From contig NZ_SWDW01000005.1 of assembly GCF_004919045.1 (NCBI RefSeq), positions 1 to 64,000 of the forward strand: a DNA stretch of 64,000 bases, read 5' to 3'. How positions within the stretch are numbered: the first letter of the stretch is position 1; every line of letters starts with the position of its first letter. This DNA comes from Sinomonas albida. GTDB lineage: Bacteria; Actinomycetota; Actinomycetes; Actinomycetales; Micrococcaceae. The position numbers were made by a program, and so were the translations under genes. The notes below the pieces were generated by a model, which was given only the letters and a program-made list of their open reading frames with translations, did not search any database and had not been told where the DNA came from. Shown piece after piece: positions 17,488 through 25,509 of this stretch.

Positions 17488-18621
17488 GTGGAGCGTTCGA
17501 CGAATTCCGAAGATTGGCTTGACCGGCGCCGGCTCATTGTGGGTCTGGCTGCGGGATTCGGCACGGCCGTGTTCGCCGTTGCCGCGGCCCCGGCCTACGC
17601 AGACCCCCTCGCGACCGACACGGTGCATGCGGACCCCAACGCGGTGCTCTCCTTCGAACGCTCCGACGTCAGCTCGATTCCCGCTGGCAATCATTCGGGA
17701 CCTGTCGTTGTCGCGTCCGCGGACCTCCCCCGGCCCACCGAGGGCAAGCTGTACGCCCCGCTCGAGACGCTCGTCCCGACGTCGCCGTTCGGCTACAGGA
17801 TCAACCCCATGACCGGCCTGCCGGGCGAGTTCCACTGGGGACAGGACTTCGCAGGCGCGGCCGGCACGCGGGTCTACTCGGCCGACGCCGGCGTGGTGCG
17901 GGCCGCGGGCTGGCATCCCTGGGGTGGCGGGAACCGGGTCGAGATCGACCATGGAAACGGCCTCGTGACGACGTACAACCACATGCAGGCCATCGCTGTG
18001 AAGGCGGGCGACTCCGTTTCGGTCAGCCAAGTGGTGGGCCTGATCGGCCAGACGGGCTCGGCGACCGGGCCGCACCTGCATTTCGAGACGCATCTGAACA
18101 AGGTCTACAAGGACCCCACGCTGTGGGAGTACATCCCGATCAAGCAGACGTCCCCGGTCGGGAAGCTCACGCTCACGGACTACTCGCCCGCGAACGGCCA
18201 GACCCCGGCCACCGAGAATTGGGACGTTCCCGGCCAGGCAGACGCTCCGGCTCCCGGCGAGACGGTCACGCCAGCCCCGGCTCCGGCACCGACGCCGGCC
18301 CCGCCGGGCCCGGCGGCACCCACCACGTCGAGCTCGAGCCCGAGCTCGACGGCGAGCAAACCGTCGAGCACACCGTCGCCGAGTTCGACGCCGTCGCCCT
18401 CGCCGACCCCGTCGAGCAAGCCGTCCCCGACGCCGACCCCGACCCCGACCCCGACGTCAACCCCGACCCCGTCTCCCGCTGCAACGGCATCGCCGTCGCC
18501 CACGCCGTCCTCCACGGCCACGGCGTCCCCCTCGGCATCGCCCACCGTGAAGCCCGCGTCCTCGCCGAGCGCGTCGCCTAGCCCCACCCCTAGCCCCACG
18601 AGCACGGCCGCTAACCACTAA
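17488..18621 (+). CDS. Secreted M23 family metallopeptidase with long Ser/Thr/Pro tail
   Basis: A 377-residue LytM-type endopeptidase expected to cut cell-wall peptide bridges. A signal peptide covers about residues 1-38 (DRRRLIVGLAAGFGTAVFAV, cleavage near AYA-DP). The M23 zinc site is complete: His116 and Asp120 in HWGQD, and H196-L-H198 in GPHLHFE, with His165 in YNHM. The last 125 residues are a low-complexity Pro/Ser/Thr linker, probably glycosylated or wall-spanning. The GTG at 17488 is preferred over an ATG at 17464 because GGGGGA lies 6 bp before it. Convergent with the TetR gene. Confidence 0.92.
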   Translation: MERSTNSEDWLDRRRLIVGLAAGFGTAVFAVAAAPAYADPLATDTVHADPNAVLSFERSDVSSIPAGNHSGPVVVASADLPRPTEGKLYAPLETLVPTSPFGYRINPMTGLPGEFHWGQDFAGAAGTRVYSADAGVVRAAGWHPWGGGNRVEIDHGNGLVTTYNHMQAIAVKAGDSVSVSQVVGLIGQTGSATGPHLHFETHLNKVYKDPTLWEYIPIKQTSPVGKLTLTDYSPANGQTPATENWDVPGQADAPAPGETVTPAPAPAPTPAPPGPAAPTTSSSSPSSTASKPSSTPSPSSTPSPSPTPSSKPSPTPTPTPTPTSTPTPSPAATASPSPTPSSTATASPSASPTVKPASSPSASPSPTPSPTSTAANH

Positions 18622-18651
18622 GGCTGCCGGCGACGGCGGGGTGAGCCGCCG

Positions 18652-19230
18652 CTACGCCGCCCAGGCGCGGGCGACGGCGCCGATCGCCTCCGCGTAGACC
18701 TCGGCCCAGTCGGCGCCCGGGTCCAGACATGCGAGCTCGAGGCTCACGAGTCCGTGCACCTGGCCCCAGATGACGAACACGGCCGTGTTCAGCGATGCCT
18801 CGCGCAGTTCGCCCGAGTGCTGCCCGGCCGCGATGGCCTCGCGCAGCGGTGCCATCGACGCGTCCGCGATCTCGGGCGTCGGGGCGACCGCGCTCCGTTC
18901 TCCCGGCCGCCCCGCGGAACCGAACATCAAGCGGTACAGCGCCGGGTGGGCGAGCGCCCACTCACGATAGGCGAATCCGAGAGCCCGCAGGCCGCCGTCG
19001 GCCGCTGCCCGCTGGGACCGTGCGAATGACGTGAAGCCGCTGTCCACCACCGCAGTGAGGAGCTCGGCCTTGCCGCCGAAGAGCGAGTAGACGGCAGTCG
19101 TAGACGTGCCCGCCCCGGCGGCGACCTCGCGGAGCGTCACGCGGGCCGGACCCTCGCGGTCCACGAGCTCGGCGGCAACGTCGAGGAGGCGGATTCGGAC
19201 AGCATCGTCGTGCACAACAGGTCTTGCCAT
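18652..19230 (-). CDS. TetR-family transcriptional regulator
   Basis: A 192-residue regulator with an N-terminal TetR helix-turn-helix (LREVAAGAGTSTTAVYSLFGGK, listed here as VAAGAGTSTTAVYSLF, about residues 35-50) and a ligand-binding half of the WHG type (FVIWGQVHGLVSLEL). A 15-bp palindrome sits 14 bp upstream of its ATG in the gap shared with the divergent DUF4188 gene, so it most likely represses both. The ligand is unknown. Confidence 0.92.
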   Translation of the reverse strand: MARPVVHDDAVRIRLLDVAAELVDREGPARVTLREVAAGAGTSTTAVYSLFGGKAELLTAVVDSGFTSFARSQRAAADGGLRALGFAYREWALAHPALYRLMFGSAGRPGERSAVAPTPEIADASMAPLREAIAAGQHSGELREASLNTAVFVIWGQVHGLVSLELACLDPGADWAEVYAEAIGAVARAWAA

Positions 19231-19244
19231 GCCTGTCAGCTTAT

Positions 19245-19259
19245 CGTAACGTCGTTACG
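19245..19259. promoter_or_regulatory. Candidate TetR operator
   Basis: CGTAACG-T-CGTTACG is a perfect 15-bp palindrome with a single central base. It lies between the divergent tetR-like gene and the DUF4188 gene in an AT-rich stretch (TTATCGTAACGTCGTTACGT), the expected position and symmetry for a TetR dimer. Confidence 0.75.
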
Positions 19260-19293
19260 TAACACCGTTTCAAAACTCGGAAAAGGACATGCC

Positions 19294-19803
19294 ATGAACC
19301 AGGAAGTCTTCCCGGGACGGTTCACCGCCGGGCTCGATCGCGACGTGACGGTGTTTCTCATCGGCATGCGGGCCAACCGCTGGTGGAAGATTGGGACGGT
19401 CATGCGCGTGGCCGCCGCGATGCCGCGCATGCTCCGGTATCTCGCGACCACGCCAGACGCGGGGATGCTCGGCTACCACCAGTGGCTGGGACGGACCACG
19501 GTCCTCGTGAGCTACTGGCGCAGCCCCGAGCACCTCATGCGCTTCGCTGCGAACCGCGACGCGCCCCACCTCGGTCCGTGGCGCGACTTCATGAAGACGG
19601 TCGCGGGGACGGGCAGCGTCGGTGTGTGGCATGAGACCTACGTGATCCCAGCCTCGGGCGTGGAGGCCGTCTACAACGGCATGCCGGTCTTCGGCCTCGC
19701 GAAGGCGACGGCCCATGTGCCGGTCGAGCACGGACTCAACACCGCCCGCCAGCGCTGGGCCCACGCGGGAGGCGCCGCACGCGGCGCCCGGGCCGCGAAC
19801 TAG
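19294..19803 (+). CDS. DUF4188 domain-containing protein
   Basis: A 169-residue protein, MNQEVFPGRFTAGLDRDVTVF, with the DUF4188 pattern: FLIGMRANRWWK, a GMLGYHQWLGRTTVLVSYWRS centre (given in parts) and the paired VGVWHETY block. The fold is thought to be ferredoxin-like, related to dimeric monooxygenases of the antibiotic-biosynthesis type; activity is unproven. A good ribosome site (AAAAGGAC) precedes the ATG. It is divergent from a TetR repressor with a palindrome between, so it is probably induced by a small compound. Its stop codon shares CTAG with the convergent HAD gene. Confidence 0.85.
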   Translation: MNQEVFPGRFTAGLDRDVTVFLIGMRANRWWKIGTVMRVAAAMPRMLRYLATTPDAGMLGYHQWLGRTTVLVSYWRSPEHLMRFAANRDAPHLGPWRDFMKTVAGTGSVGVWHETYVIPASGVEAVYNGMPVFGLAKATAHVPVEHGLNTARQRWAHAGGAARGARAAN

Positions 19804-20690
19804 CGCGCGCCGAGCAGCGCGTTCCGCCACTCGCGCAGGAAGGCCAGCCCGGCGTCGTCGTGAATCACCTCGGCGCCGAGCTCCAGATAGCCGGCCGTGA
19901 GGATCTCGTACGGCTTCTCCGGCACGCCGTCCTCGGGGCGCACGTCCACGTGCTTGACCGGGTGATCGTTGTGGTGGAGCCAATCGGCCATGGCGTAGTC
20001 GGTGCGGGAATCGCCCATCGTGAACCAGGCCTGCGGCACTATGCCATCCCGACGCAGGAGCTCGCAGGCCCGGCTCGCGCCGAGGTCCTTGCCCAGTCGG
20101 ACCGACTCGATGTCGGTCGAAATGATCGTGGGGTCGATGCGGAAGTCGACCGAGTCGTCGTTCCCGGGCACATGGTGATCGAGGCGCACGGCACCGAGGC
20201 CCCGCCGCGACATCGCGGCCATCGCGTCCGCGTCGAAGTGCTCCTGGACCTCGCGGTACGCCACGTTGGCCACCTCGACGTGCTGTTCAACGGAGACCAT
20301 GGCCCGTTTCGTCTCGTCGAAGAACATGTACTCGGAGTAGTCCGCGGCCACGAGCTCGCGGATGTCGTTCGCGAAGTCGCCCGGGACGGCGAGGTCGTGG
20401 TCCACGTGCACTGGCCCCGCCCCGGCGGCCGTGAACGAGAACCACGTGGCGCCCTTCTCACAGATCGCGTGGAGCTGGAGGCCGTCCGGCATGCCCGCGG
20501 CCATCATCGGGGCCATGACCTGCCGGGCGATGAATGTGTCGGACCGACCGGTATTGAACACGACCGGGATCCCGGCAGCGCCGAGCTCGAGCAGGAGGCT
20601 GATGATCTCCGGCTGAACCGTGCGGCTCACGGGGCTCGCGATCGGGCCGTCGACGTCGAGGAGCAGGGCGTACGGGGGTCGGGTCTCCAT
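19800..20690 (-). CDS. HAD-superfamily phosphatase
   Basis: A 296-residue Cof-like HAD hydrolase. Motif I is LLLDVDGPIASP (about 9-20) with the nucleophile and general-acid Asp pair, motif II FNTGRSD (about 44-50), motif III Lys in RLGKDLGA, and motif IV FTMGDSRTDYAMAD with the magnesium-binding aspartates. This layout fits sucrose-phosphatase or mannosyl-3-phosphoglycerate-phosphatase relatives, but the substrate is unknown. The ATG at 20690 and another at 20699 are both possible. Its TAG overlaps the convergent DUF4188 TAG in the palindrome CTAG (19800-19803). Confidence 0.85.
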   Translation of the reverse strand: METRPPYALLLDVDGPIASPVSRTVQPEIISLLLELGAAGIPVVFNTGRSDTFIARQVMAPMMAAGMPDGLQLHAICEKGATWFSFTAAGAGPVHVDHDLAVPGDFANDIRELVAADYSEYMFFDETKRAMVSVEQHVEVANVAYREVQEHFDADAMAAMSRRGLGAVRLDHHVPGNDDSVDFRIDPTIISTDIESVRLGKDLGASRACELLRRDGIVPQAWFTMGDSRTDYAMADWLHHNDHPVKHVDVRPEDGVPEKPYEILTAGYLELGAEVIHDDAGLAFLREWRNALLGAR

Positions 20691-20865
20691 GCGGCCCATT
20701 CTGTCAGCCACGCAGGCTGGCGGTGCCTTGCATGACGCGCACGTGCCGGAAAAGCCGGCCACCACCCGGGCGTCGATGATGCCGCCCGCGTAACCGTTCG
20801 GCCACAATCCGCGCGCCGCCGCCAGTCGGCATGACGGCCGGCGCGCCCTTGTTTACGCTAGTCGC

Positions 20866-21165
20866 GTGATCTTCAAAGCAGTGGGGGACGGGCGCCCCTA
20901 CCCGGACCATGGGTACACCACGCCCAAGGATTGGGCCGCGCTCCCGCCCCGCGCGGTTCGGCTCGACGAGCTCGTCACCACGAAGCGCACCCTCGATCTC
21001 GAGGCGCTCCTCGCGGAGGATTCGACGTTCTTCGGCGATCTGTTCCCCCACGTCGTGCAGTACAAGGGTGTGCTGTATCTCGAGGACGGCCTCCACAGGG
21101 CCCTCCGGACGGCGCTTCACCAGCGCACAGCCATCCACGCCCGCGTCCTGGACCTCGACGACTGA
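20866..21165 (+). CDS. Conserved actinobacterial protein, VapB-labelled in some relatives
   Basis: A 99-residue protein of a strongly conserved actinobacterial family (RPYPDHGYTTPKDWAALPPR, LVTTKRTLDL, EDSTFFGDLFPHVV, YLEDGLHRALR). Some databases label homologues as a VapB-family antitoxin, but no VapC toxin gene is adjacent and the sequence lacks an obvious ribbon-helix-helix or AbrB motif, so I treat the function as unknown. GTG start at 20866, close behind TTTACGCTAG, which looks like a -10 element; a short or absent leader is possible. The next gene begins 13 bp later. Confidence 0.75.
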   Translation: MIFKAVGDGRPYPDHGYTTPKDWAALPPRAVRLDELVTTKRTLDLEALLAEDSTFFGDLFPHVVQYKGVLYLEDGLHRALRTALHQRTAIHARVLDLDD

Positions 21166-21178
21166 CTCGAGGCCGCGG

Positions 21179-21829
21179 ATGAGCCACAAGCCCCGGGACC
21201 CATTGGTCTATCACGGGCACCGAGTCGTCGACGGGGACCAGCTGCGCTCGCAGTTCGAGCCCGATCCCGACGAGTTCAGGACTCCCGGTCGCCTGCGGCG
21301 TCGGATCGTCCACGGCATCATGCTTGTGCTCCTTGTCGGCATCGTCGTGGCCGGTGCGGGCGGGGCATGGGCCGTCCTCACCGGGCGCCTAGTGATCCCC
21401 CAGCCCGGGGCCTCGTCCGTGCCGACGCTCGGCTGCCCGGCCGCCACCTTCGACTATTCGCCGCCCGACACCGTGCACGTGAACGTGTTCAATGCGACGG
21501 GCAAGGAGGGTCTGGCCAAGACGGTTGCCGACCAGCTCGCGCAGCGGAAGTTCGTGACGGGCACGGTCGACAACTCGCGGGCGAGCGGCTCGCCCACAGC
21601 GATCATCGTCGCGGGTCCCGCGGGGGAGAGCGCGGCCTTCACTGTCCAGCGCCAGCTCGCGGGGAGCATCTTCCGGCCCGACGCGCGGGGCGACGCAACT
21701 GTGGATCTGATCCTCCTGCCCTCGTTCAAGGAGCTGAAGGACCCCGGGATCGTGGACCAGACGCCCGGCACGCTCCTGTGCGAGGGCTCGACTCCCAGCC
21801 CGCTCGTGCCGGTGACGCCGGCGCAATAG
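21179..21829 (+). CDS. Membrane protein with LytR C-terminal (LytR_C) domain
   Basis: A 216-residue single-pass protein: 44 cytosolic residues, a membrane helix at about 45-68 (IMLVLLVGIVVAGAGGAWAVL), a linker, and an extracellular LytR_C domain (VHVNVFNATGKEGLAKTVADQL, given as VNVFNATGKEGLAKTV, then RGF-like FVTG). LytR_C domains follow LCP ligases or stand alone in Actinobacteria; a cell-wall role is inferred. The ATG at 21179 has a GAGG about 7 bp before it. It forms a likely operon with the 99-residue protein upstream. Confidence 0.85.
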   Translation: MSHKPRDPLVYHGHRVVDGDQLRSQFEPDPDEFRTPGRLRRRIVHGIMLVLLVGIVVAGAGGAWAVLTGRLVIPQPGASSVPTLGCPAATFDYSPPDTVHVNVFNATGKEGLAKTVADQLAQRKFVTGTVDNSRASGSPTAIIVAGPAGESAAFTVQRQLAGSIFRPDARGDATVDLILLPSFKELKDPGIVDQTPGTLLCEGSTPSPLVPVTPAQ

Positions 21830-21849
21830 GCCGGGGGCGCCGTCGTCCG

Positions 21850-22482
21850 TCAGCCGCGGACCGGGCGCCCGGACTCGTCGAAGCGGGCGCCGACGCCGCG
21901 CTGGATGAAGCGGACGGTCGCCTCGGTGTGTTCCTGCGACGCGGCCGGGTCGGGTTCCTTGCGCCCGCGGTCGGCGCTCGCGGCGAGGGAGCCGAGCACG
22001 AGTTGGGCGAGCTCCTCCAGATCGGCGCGCGGGATGTAGCCCTGGTCCATGCAGGCGCGGAGGATGCCGCGCAGCACGGCGTTGAGCTCGCCGACATGGT
22101 CGCCCAGCTTCGCGAACGACGACGGCGACAGCACCGCGCGCATCGCTGGTCCCGGCGGGAGGTGGCGGCGCGACAGGTCTTCGACCTGGGCTCGCACATA
22201 CACCGCCAGGCGGTCGACGGGATTGTCGAGGGCGGCGAGACCATCCTTGAGTTCGGTCAGGAAGCGGCCCGTCTCGTCGAGGGCGTAGCCGATGAGGAGT
22301 TCCTCGAGGTCCGCGTAGTAGTTGTAGACCGCTGTCCGGCCGATCCCGGCCTGCCGTGCGACGTCGGTCATGGTGAGCCCGGGCAGGCCGCGGGTGAACA
22401 GGAGTTCGCCGAACGCGTCGAGGATGCGGCGCTGTGTGAGGGCACGCTGTGCGGCGTTCGACTCGGCCTGAATGCGGGGCAT
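21850..22482 (-). CDS. TetR-family transcriptional regulator
   Basis: A 210-residue regulator with helix-turn-helix MTDVARQAGIGRTAVYNYYA (about residues 38-57) and a C-terminal half with RRHLPPGPAMRAVLSP, typical of a conserved actinobacterial TetR group. The ATG at 22482 (MPRIQAESN) matches relatives; a GTG two codons earlier is possible. The target is not evident: the flanking genes are convergent (LytR_C) or upstream on the same strand (methyltransferase, 82 bp). No clear palindrome is seen in the AT-rich stretch just before it. Confidence 0.9.
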   Translation of the reverse strand: MPRIQAESNAAQRALTQRRILDAFGELLFTRGLPGLTMTDVARQAGIGRTAVYNYYADLEELLIGYALDETGRFLTELKDGLAALDNPVDRLAVYVRAQVEDLSRRHLPPGPAMRAVLSPSSFAKLGDHVGELNAVLRGILRACMDQGYIPRADLEELAQLVLGSLAASADRGRKEPDPAASQEHTEATVRFIQRGVGARFDESGRPVRG

Positions 22483-22564
22483 ACCCACATTTTAGGTCAA
22501 AGTGTCACCAAAGGTCCTCCGGCCGCCACGCGTGTGCGCGAGACGGAGATGAGGGAGTCTGTGG

Positions 22565-23206
22565 CTAGGCCGTTCTGCGGGCCTTGAGCACGGCGTCCCT
22601 CAGGATGGCCTTCTGTCCGTCGGGGCCGGTGGCTTCACGGCCCTCCGACGTGCCGGCCTCGACCGCCCAGGCGTCGGACGTAAGGCCCAGCGCGAAGGCG
22701 AGCTCTTCGGCAGTGGGGAGCTCGGTGTGCTCGTGCCCGTGCCGGTGCTGCGCCCAGGGCGGGAACTCCGCGTGTCCCACCACGAGCAGCAGGCCACCGG
22801 GCGCCACGACGCGCGCGGCCGCCGCAAGGACCCGCTCGCGCGGCAATTCGAGGGGCGAGTGCAGGAACTGCGCGGACACGAGGTCGTACTCGCCGTCGGG
22901 CTCCCAATCCGCGAGGTCGCGGTGCAGCCAGATGATCCGCTCCGAGAGGCCCGCCTCACGTGCGTGCCGCGCGGCGCGGTCGAGGGCGACGGCGGATATG
23001 TCCACCCCGGTCACGGTCCAGCCCCGCTCGGCGAGCCAGAGGGCATCGGCGCCTTCGCCGCACCCGAGGTCGAGCGCGCGCCCCGGCGCGACCGTCTCGA
23101 TCTCGCGCACGAGGACCGCGTTCGGCTTGCCGCTCCAGACCTGGTCGCGCTCGCTGTACAGCCCGTCCCAGAACTCCGAGGCCGGCCCCGTCTCATCGCT
23201 GTGCAT
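22565..23206 (-). CDS. Class I SAM-dependent methyltransferase
   Basis: A 213-residue methyltransferase of the Methyltransf_25/TehB-like group. Motif I ALDLGCGEGADALWLAERG binds S-adenosylmethionine (about 44-62), followed by VTGVDIS (motif II) and PDGEYDLVSAQFLH (motif IV). An N-terminal WDGLYSERDQVWSGKPN segment is shared with tellurite-resistance or thiopurine-type relatives. The substrate is unknown. ATG at 23206 lies behind GGTGTGGAG. A short repeat array follows its 5' side. Confidence 0.88.
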   Translation of the reverse strand: MHSDETGPASEFWDGLYSERDQVWSGKPNAVLVREIETVAPGRALDLGCGEGADALWLAERGWTVTGVDISAVALDRAARHAREAGLSERIIWLHRDLADWEPDGEYDLVSAQFLHSPLELPRERVLAAAARVVAPGGLLLVVGHAEFPPWAQHRHGHEHTELPTAEELAFALGLTSDAWAVEAGTSEGREATGPDGQKAILRDAVLKARRTA

Positions 23207-23230
23207 GCTCCACACCTAGCGGCGCGGGCC

Positions 23231-23300
23231 AGCGCGCGCAAGCCCCGGAGTGCGCAAACCCTTGGGCGCGCAAGCCCCGGGGCGCGCGAACCTTCGCGGG
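23231..23300. repeat. GCGCGCAAGCCCCGG short tandem repeats
   Basis: Four imperfect units of about 16-18 bp (GCGCGCAAGCCCCGG, TGCGCAAACCCTTGG, CGCGCAAGCCCCGGG, CGCGCGAACCTTCGCGG) lie between the methyltransferase start and the stop of the next minus-strand gene. They resemble the other local intergenic arrays in this window but with a shorter period. Confidence 0.6.
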
Positions 23301-23324
23301 CTCCGGCAACTTGCAAGCGCCGGT

Positions 23325-23876
23325 CTACCGCGGGATCTCGACGTACAGGGGGCGTCCGTGCAGGCGCCGCGCGAGCGGGCCGCGGCGCACCGTGTGCGGG
23401 CGGTACCGGTGTCCGAAGGGGTCGACGGCGACCGTCGGCCCGGTCGCGTCGGCGACCCTCCGGTCCACGGCGCCGAGACCGAACGCCCGCTGCGTCTGGT
23501 TCTCGGTGATGACGAGCCACGGCTGCTCATCGTCCGGCTCTTCGAGGACGAGCTCCTCGAACAGGGACTCGAGGAACGCCGCCATCGTGCTCGGGTAGAC
23601 GCGCAGGAGGCGGTGCAGCTCGGGGTGATGGTGCTGGTCGCGGGTGAACTGCTGGCGCAGCGAATGGAACTCGACGGACCCGAGGGCGCGCCCCAGCGTG
23701 ACCTTCCCGTCCCCGTCGGACTCGAGGTGGAAGTACTGCCCCTCGCGGTTCAGGACGCACCGCGTCGACTCGGGCTGCTGGCCGGACGCGATGAGCGACG
23801 CGAGGTCGCCGTAGCGGCGGAACACCCCCGCGTCGTCGAGGACGACCACAGGTGCCGTGCTCGCAATCGTGCTCAT
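23325..23876 (-). CDS. Hypothetical protein
   Basis: A 183-residue soluble protein with no recognised domain. Notable blocks are RCVLNREGQYFHLESDGDG, SLRQQFTRDQHHHPELHRLL and WLVITENQTQRAFGLGAVDRRV. The ATG at 23876 has a strong GGAGG 6-9 bp upstream, so it is clearly translated. It is divergent from the DUF1918/Balon-like pair, with 240 bp between, and could share regulation with it. Base composition is like the neighbours. Confidence 0.75.
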   Translation of the reverse strand: MSTIASTAPVVVLDDAGVFRRYGDLASLIASGQQPESTRCVLNREGQYFHLESDGDGKVTLGRALGSVEFHSLRQQFTRDQHHHPELHRLLRVYPSTMAAFLESLFEELVLEEPDDEQPWLVITENQTQRAFGLGAVDRRVADATGPTVAVDPFGHRYRPHTVRRGPLARRLHGRPLYVEIPR

Positions 23877-24116
23877 GTCTGTCCTCCTGAAACCGGGCTG
23901 CCTTGACGAGCCCCCCGCCAAGTGACGAGGGACCGCAGAACCATGACAGCACCGGCGCGGCGCCGCGGGCTGGCCCTTGACGGAAACCCAACGCCCCGCC
24001 GTCGTTCTTTGATGAGTCCTTTGCGCGGCACCCGCGCCGCCGCGGCATCGCTTCTCGGCCCCTTCCCCGCCGGGGCGCCGCTACGTACGCTCGGGGACAC
24101 AAGGAGGTGATCCGCC
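23877..24116. other. Divergent intergenic region upstream of the DUF1918 gene
   Basis: No gene is supported in these 240 bases. One GGGAC half-site (GAGGGACCGC near 23927) is present, but no full DosR-type palindrome. The right end is a Shine-Dalgarno run AAGGAGGTGATCC (24101-24113) that matches the 3' end of 16S rRNA over its whole length. Confidence 0.6.
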
Positions 24117-24305
24117 ATGAACGCAGTGCAGGGCGATCGGATCGTCATCCGAGGCCGCACCGTGGAGTCCCACGATCGGCACGGTGAGATCGTCGAGGTT
24201 CGCGGGGACAACGGCGAGCCGCCCTATCTGGTCCGGTTCGACGACGGCCACGAGTCCGTGGTGTTCCCGGGAGGCGATTTCGTCGTGGAGAAGGCGAGCA
24301 CCTGA
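24117..24305 (+). CDS. DUF1918 domain-containing protein
   Basis: A 62-residue SH3-barrel-like protein, with GDRIVIRGRTVESHDRHGEI, PPYLVRFDDGHESVVFPG: the DUF1918 family. In Mycobacterium tuberculosis DUF1918 members include Rv0569 of the dormancy (DosR) regulon and Rv2302. Its Shine-Dalgarno is unusually extended (13 bases complementary to 16S rRNA), suggesting very strong translation. It precedes the Balon-like gene by 2 bp, so both are in one operon. Molecular function unknown; family structures suggest nucleic-acid or protein binding. Confidence 0.9.
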   Translation: MNAVQGDRIVIRGRTVESHDRHGEIVEVRGDNGEPPYLVRFDDGHESVVFPGGDFVVEKAST

Positions 24306-24307
24306 CG

Positions 24308-25402
24308 GTGCGCGCGCTCGCCGACCTCATGGAGGTCCTCCGCCGGCCCGGCCCGTGGTGCACCGTCCACGCTGAGGTGAGCACAGGGTCCGTCACGACG
24401 CTCGGCCGGGCCGACAAGCTCGGCCAGGTGATAGCGCGCGCGCTCGCCCGCGCTGGGGCCTCCGAGCCGGACGCTCGGGCGGCGGAGTCCGTCGATTGGA
24501 CAGCCGAAGGCGCGGCGAGCCCTGCGTCGCGCTTCGTGCTCATCCACGGCGGCGAGGTGGCCGTCAACGAGGTCCTTCCGGGGGCACCGACTCAGCCGTT
24601 CGTGGAGGTGGGTCCCATTCCCGATCTGCTGCCCTTGGCGGCGGTGCGCGGTTCGGATGTGGACTACCTCGTGGTCGAGGCGGAGCGCGCCGACGCGTCG
24701 ATCAGCCGGCACCGCGCCTCCGCTGCGCGTTCGGCTGTGCGGCACGAAGTCCACGGGATCACGGAGAACATCACGAAGGTGCCGCTCGGCGGCTATTCAC
24801 AGGGGAAGTACCAGCACCGCACCGAGGAGATCTGGCGCCGGAACGGTGCCGACGTCGCGGCTGAGGTCAATCGCCTCGTGGACGAGGGCGGCGTCCAGCT
24901 CGTGGTGCTCGCGGGCGACGAACGTGCCCGCTCCAAGGTGCGGGGAGCACTGAGCGAGCGCGCGCTGAGGCTCGCGCAGGTCATCGACATGAATTCGCTT
25001 GCGCCGGGCGGGGGGCGGGCGCGCTTCGAGGAAGAGGTGAGCGCCGTCGTCGCCGGTGTCGCGGCGCGCCGCCAGCGCGAGACCCTCGAGCGGCTTGTCG
25101 CGGGGCTCGGCAGCCAGGCGGCGCGCGACTGGGCTGAGACTTTGCGCGCGCTGCGAGAGGGGCGCGTCGACACGTTGCTCCTGTGCCCAGCCGCGGCGGA
25201 GGGGCGTCGGCTCGTGGCCCTCGGGAGCGAGCCATGGGCCGCCGAGACGGAGGACGGCGCTCTCGGCGCGCCCGTTCTCGGACTCGCGAGTAGCGCCGCG
25301 ACCCTCCTGCGGGCCGCAGTGCTCACGCGGGCGGAGACCGTGCTGTACCCGGCGGGGATGCTCGACGGCGGCGACGTCGCCGCCGCTCTTCTGCGCTGGT
25401 AG
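24308..25402 (+). CDS. Balon/Rv2629-like aeRF1-family protein (baeRF2 domain)
   Basis: A 364-residue protein of the bacterial eRF1-like family that includes mycobacterial Rv2629/Msmeg1130. Family members of the Balon type bind the ribosomal A site during hibernation. The middle domain has VPLGGYSQGKYQHRTEE (about 158-174) where a release factor has GGQ: the Gln is missing, so peptide release is not expected. The last domain carries GRVDTLLLCP and SSAATLLRAAVLTRAET. Its operon with DUF1918, another family tied to dormancy, supports a ribosome-hibernation or stress role (inference). GTG start, 2 bp after DUF1918. Confidence 0.85.
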   Translation: MRALADLMEVLRRPGPWCTVHAEVSTGSVTTLGRADKLGQVIARALARAGASEPDARAAESVDWTAEGAASPASRFVLIHGGEVAVNEVLPGAPTQPFVEVGPIPDLLPLAAVRGSDVDYLVVEAERADASISRHRASAARSAVRHEVHGITENITKVPLGGYSQGKYQHRTEEIWRRNGADVAAEVNRLVDEGGVQLVVLAGDERARSKVRGALSERALRLAQVIDMNSLAPGGGRARFEEEVSAVVAGVAARRQRETLERLVAGLGSQAARDWAETLRALREGRVDTLLLCPAAAEGRRLVALGSEPWAAETEDGALGAPVLGLASSAATLLRAAVLTRAETVLYPAGMLDGGDVAAALLRW

Positions 25403-25509
25403 TTCGCGGGCTCGCTGCTGCCGCGCGTGGCGGCGCATGGCCGCTCGCGCTTGGCGTGGCGCTCGTGCGGGTAGTTTGGCGGAAAGGGCAACGATCGAAG
25501 GGGAGAACT

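Noticed and set aside
18617-18660. Terminator between the M23 and TetR genes
   Set aside because: GGCGG/CCGCC pairing is short and interrupted, and no T-run follows in either direction.
20866-21165. Toxin-antitoxin system based on a VapB label
   Set aside because: No PIN-domain toxin is adjacent and the sequence lacks a clear VapB DNA-binding motif; the label is not supported here.
23877-24116. DosR box upstream of the DUF1918/Balon-like operon
   Set aside because: Only one GGGAC half-site is present; the second half of the 20-bp palindrome is missing.
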